A DNA stretch of 6,339 bases from Streptosporangiaceae bacterium (GTDB lineage Bacteria > Actinomycetota > Actinomycetes > Streptosporangiales > Streptosporangiaceae), in NCBI GenBank assembly GCA_030052355.1, contig JASIGS010000454.1, positions 1 to 6,339 of the forward strand. The letters run 5' to 3'. Below the pieces are notes generated by a model, which was not told the origin of the DNA, searched no databases, and saw only the letters and a program-made list of their open reading frames with translations. Within the stretch, counting starts at the first letter, position 1, and each line of letters begins with the position of its first letter. Made by a program: the position numbers and the translations under genes. Below are positions 4,835-6,339 of this stretch, in pieces.

Positions 4835-5470
4835 ATGTCCTCATCACTCACCACGGCACTCACCGGCAAGACCAGACCCCGGCTACGGCTCCGGCGAGAT
4901 GGAGTGCTGACTGCCGTGGCCATCGCCGTGGTCTTCTGCGCTGCCGCCTGCGGCGGATCAGGCGCCGACTCGTCGGCGTCGCAATCGGATGGCAATGCCG
5001 ACCCGGCTCACCTGAGCGCCGAGAATTCTGTCGCGTACGCCGACTGCATGCGCGCCCACGGCGTGCCCAACTTCCCCGATCCCGGCAGCGGCAGCAGCGG
5101 CGGCGCCGGCATCGACATGGCTTCCCCGACCTTCAGGTCCGCTCAGGCGAAGTGCGCCAAGCTGTCGGGCTTGGGCGTTGTCAAGACGACGGCCACTGAG
5201 CAGCAGATCAGGCAGGCGGTCCAGTCCTCTGACTGCTTGCGCGATCACGGCTACCCGGACTTCCCGGACCCGATCGTCACCTCCACGCCACCGGCGCCTC
5301 CCAGTGAGCCGCCAGCGCAGGGGCCGAGCGGCAGCGGTGGGTCGACTTTCTACGGCAACGGGATCCTGTTCAAAGTTCCCGGCTCGATCAACACGTCCTC
5401 GCCGGCCTTCCAGAAAGTGGCGAAGGCCTGCAACTCCCCGCTCTACGTGCCGGGCGGTGACTCAGGTTGA
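4835..5470 (+). CDS. Secreted lipoprotein with two Cys-x3-His...FPDP modules
   Basis: 211 residues. The N-terminus has a basic stretch (RPRLRLRR, 14-21), a hydrophobic segment (about 24-38) and a lipobox-like AAAC with Cys39 as the probable lipidated residue; Ala at -3 is less usual than Leu. A Ser/Gly/Asp-rich tether follows. Two related modules make up the rest: YADCMRAHGVPNFPDP...SPTF...AKC (69-107; Cys71, His75, Cys107) and SSDCLRDHGYPDFPDP...SPAF...KAC (131-199; Cys134, His138, Cys199), separated by a Pro/Gly/Ser-rich insert in the second. I recognise this as the actinobacterial family with HG.P.FPDP motifs, often found next to efflux adaptors, but no function is established to my knowledge. 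The repeated Cys and His could make disulfides or bind a metal. The gene leads a likely operon with the adaptor and lies divergent to the two-component system. Confidence 0.88.
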   Translation: MSSSLTTALTGKTRPRLRLRRDGVLTAVAIAVVFCAAACGGSGADSSASQSDGNADPAHLSAENSVAYADCMRAHGVPNFPDPGSGSSGGAGIDMASPTFRSAQAKCAKLSGLGVVKTTATEQQIRQAVQSSDCLRDHGYPDFPDPIVTSTPPAPPSEPPAQGPSGSGGSTFYGNGILFKVPGSINTSSPAFQKVAKACNSPLYVPGGDSG

Positions 5471-6339
5471 ACAGCACCGACGCACGTGAGCAGGCGAGCG
5501 GGCAAGGGATGCCCGAACAGGCGCCGCCCGCAGGAGCCGGGCATGACAGGGCGCCGGTGCCGACGCTGGGCGGGGAGTCCGCGGCAGACAGGCCCGTGGC
5601 CGGTGACGTGGCGCTGGCTGGGTACCGCCGCCCGCGGCGGCGCGGTTGGGCAGCGGCCGTTGTGGTGGCCGTGCTAGCGGCGGCCGGGGTGACAGGGGCC
5701 GATGCGGCGGGCGTGTTCCGCCCGGCCAGGCCGGCGGTGAGCAGCAGCGGTTATGCCACCGGCACGGCCACGGTGACGCGGGGATCGCTGACCGGGCAGA
5801 CGCAGGAGAACGGGACGCTCGGCGACGCCGGCTCGTACACGGTGCTGGTGCCGGCCTCGTCGGGCTCTGGCGGCGGGTCGGCGGGGGCCACGCCGTCGGG
5901 GTCGGCAGCGGGCACGTTCACCTGGCTGCCGTCGGCCGGGGAGACCATCCGCCAGGGCCAGTCGATCTACCAGGTCAACGGCACCCAGGTCGTGCTGCTA
6001 TATGGCAGCGTCCCGGCGTACCGGACCCTGTCGGAAGGGATGACCGGCACGGACGTGACGCAGCTGAACGCTGACCTGGTCACGCTCGGCTACACCACCG
6101 CCGCAGCGCTGGGACCGCGGTCGGGCTGGGATTACTTCAGCGCCGAGACCGCCCAAGCGCTGGATCTGCTGCAGGCGCACCTGGGGCTGAGCGTGACGGG
6201 GACGCTGCCGCTGGGTCAGGCGGTGTTCCTGCCGGGGGCGATCCAGGTGACCGGGCTGGGCGCCGGCGCTGTGCCGGGCGGCGCGGCGACAGCCGGGTCA
6301 ACGGTGCTGACCGCCAGCTCGCTAACCCCGGTAGTAACG
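5467..6339 (+). CDS. Efflux periplasmic-adaptor-like protein with peptidoglycan-binding domain (partial, C-terminus off the right edge)
   Basis: The frame is open from 5461 to the window end, 291 codons from TTG at 5467. Residues 1-58 are polar and Pro/Ala-rich, ending in RRPRRRG; a single hydrophobic anchor (about 60-80) follows. Then come ATGTATVTRGSLTGQTQENG, the usual opening of an adaptor/HlyD-like beta domain, a Gly/Ser-rich loop, and a lipoyl-type half-motif (FTWLPSAGETIRQGQSIYQVNG). Residues about 190-256 form a PG_binding_1 domain (EGMTGTDVTQLNADLVTLGY, FSAETAQALDLLQ, LGLSVTGTLPLGQ). Such proteins link an ABC (MacB-like) exporter to the cell wall in actinobacteria. The TTG overlaps the lipoprotein stop as TTGA, with GGCGGTGA upstream as a possible Shine-Dalgarno. 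The alternative ATG at 5509 has AAGGG touching the codon, which is too close. Transporter ATPase and permease genes are expected beyond the edge. Confidence 0.85.
   Translation, partial: MNSTDAREQASGQGMPEQAPPAGAGHDRAPVPTLGGESAADRPVAGDVALAGYRRPRRRGWAAAVVVAVLAAAGVTGADAAGVFRPARPAVSSSGYATGTATVTRGSLTGQTQENGTLGDAGSYTVLVPASSGSGGGSAGATPSGSAAGTFTWLPSAGETIRQGQSIYQVNGTQVVLLYGSVPAYRTLSEGMTGTDVTQLNADLVTLGYTTAAALGPRSGWDYFSAETAQALDLLQAHLGLSVTGTLPLGQAVFLPGAIQVTGLGAGAVPGGAATAGSTVLTASSLTPVVT

Overview
The window is very GC-rich, with strong G/C bias at third codon positions and GTG/TTG starts beside ATG. Its gene families (ECF sigma factor with a long C-terminal extension, OmpR-type two-component system, FPDP-type lipoprotein, efflux adaptor with a peptidoglycan-binding insert) are typical of high-GC Gram-positive Actinobacteria. 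I would guess a filamentous soil actinomycete, but the sequence cannot fix the genus.

Left part (1-963, minus strand): a GAF-domain protein is followed 82 bp downstream by the N-terminal third of an FAD-dependent, phytoene-desaturase-like oxidoreductase that runs off the left edge. Divergent from them, across a 107-bp gap, is a plus-strand gene (1071-2618) for an unusual composite protein. It joins an ECF sigma factor (sigma2 and sigma4) to a DUF151/bifunctional-nuclease-like domain and a carbohydrate-binding-like beta-sandwich. This is the most unusual object in the window. Its sigma4 helix-turn-helix appears about four residues short, the residues usually conserved in the nuclease-like domain are replaced, and a well-formed Shine-Dalgarno plus in-frame ATG lies exactly at the sigma/nuclease-domain junction.

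Middle part (2683-4661, minus strand): a histidine kinase followed by an OmpR/PhoB-type response regulator, joined by a 4-base GTGA stop/start overlap. A short perfect hairpin at the end of the sigma gene separates the two convergent units.

Right part (4662-6339, plus strand): a divergent control region holds two exact copies of GGTAACAGG with an 11-bp period, directly upstream of a TTGACC -35-like element. This is what an OmpR-family operator would look like. It leads into a lipoprotein with two Cys-x3-His...FPDP modules, then, through a TTGA overlap, a membrane-anchored efflux adaptor with a peptidoglycan-binding domain that continues past the right edge. The likely logic is a two-component system sensing an envelope signal and controlling its own expression and that of a divergent lipoprotein/adaptor export operon, whose transporter genes would lie to the right.

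I see no tRNA, rRNA, CRISPR array, insertion sequence or phage gene. No gene-free stretch exceeds 300 bp.
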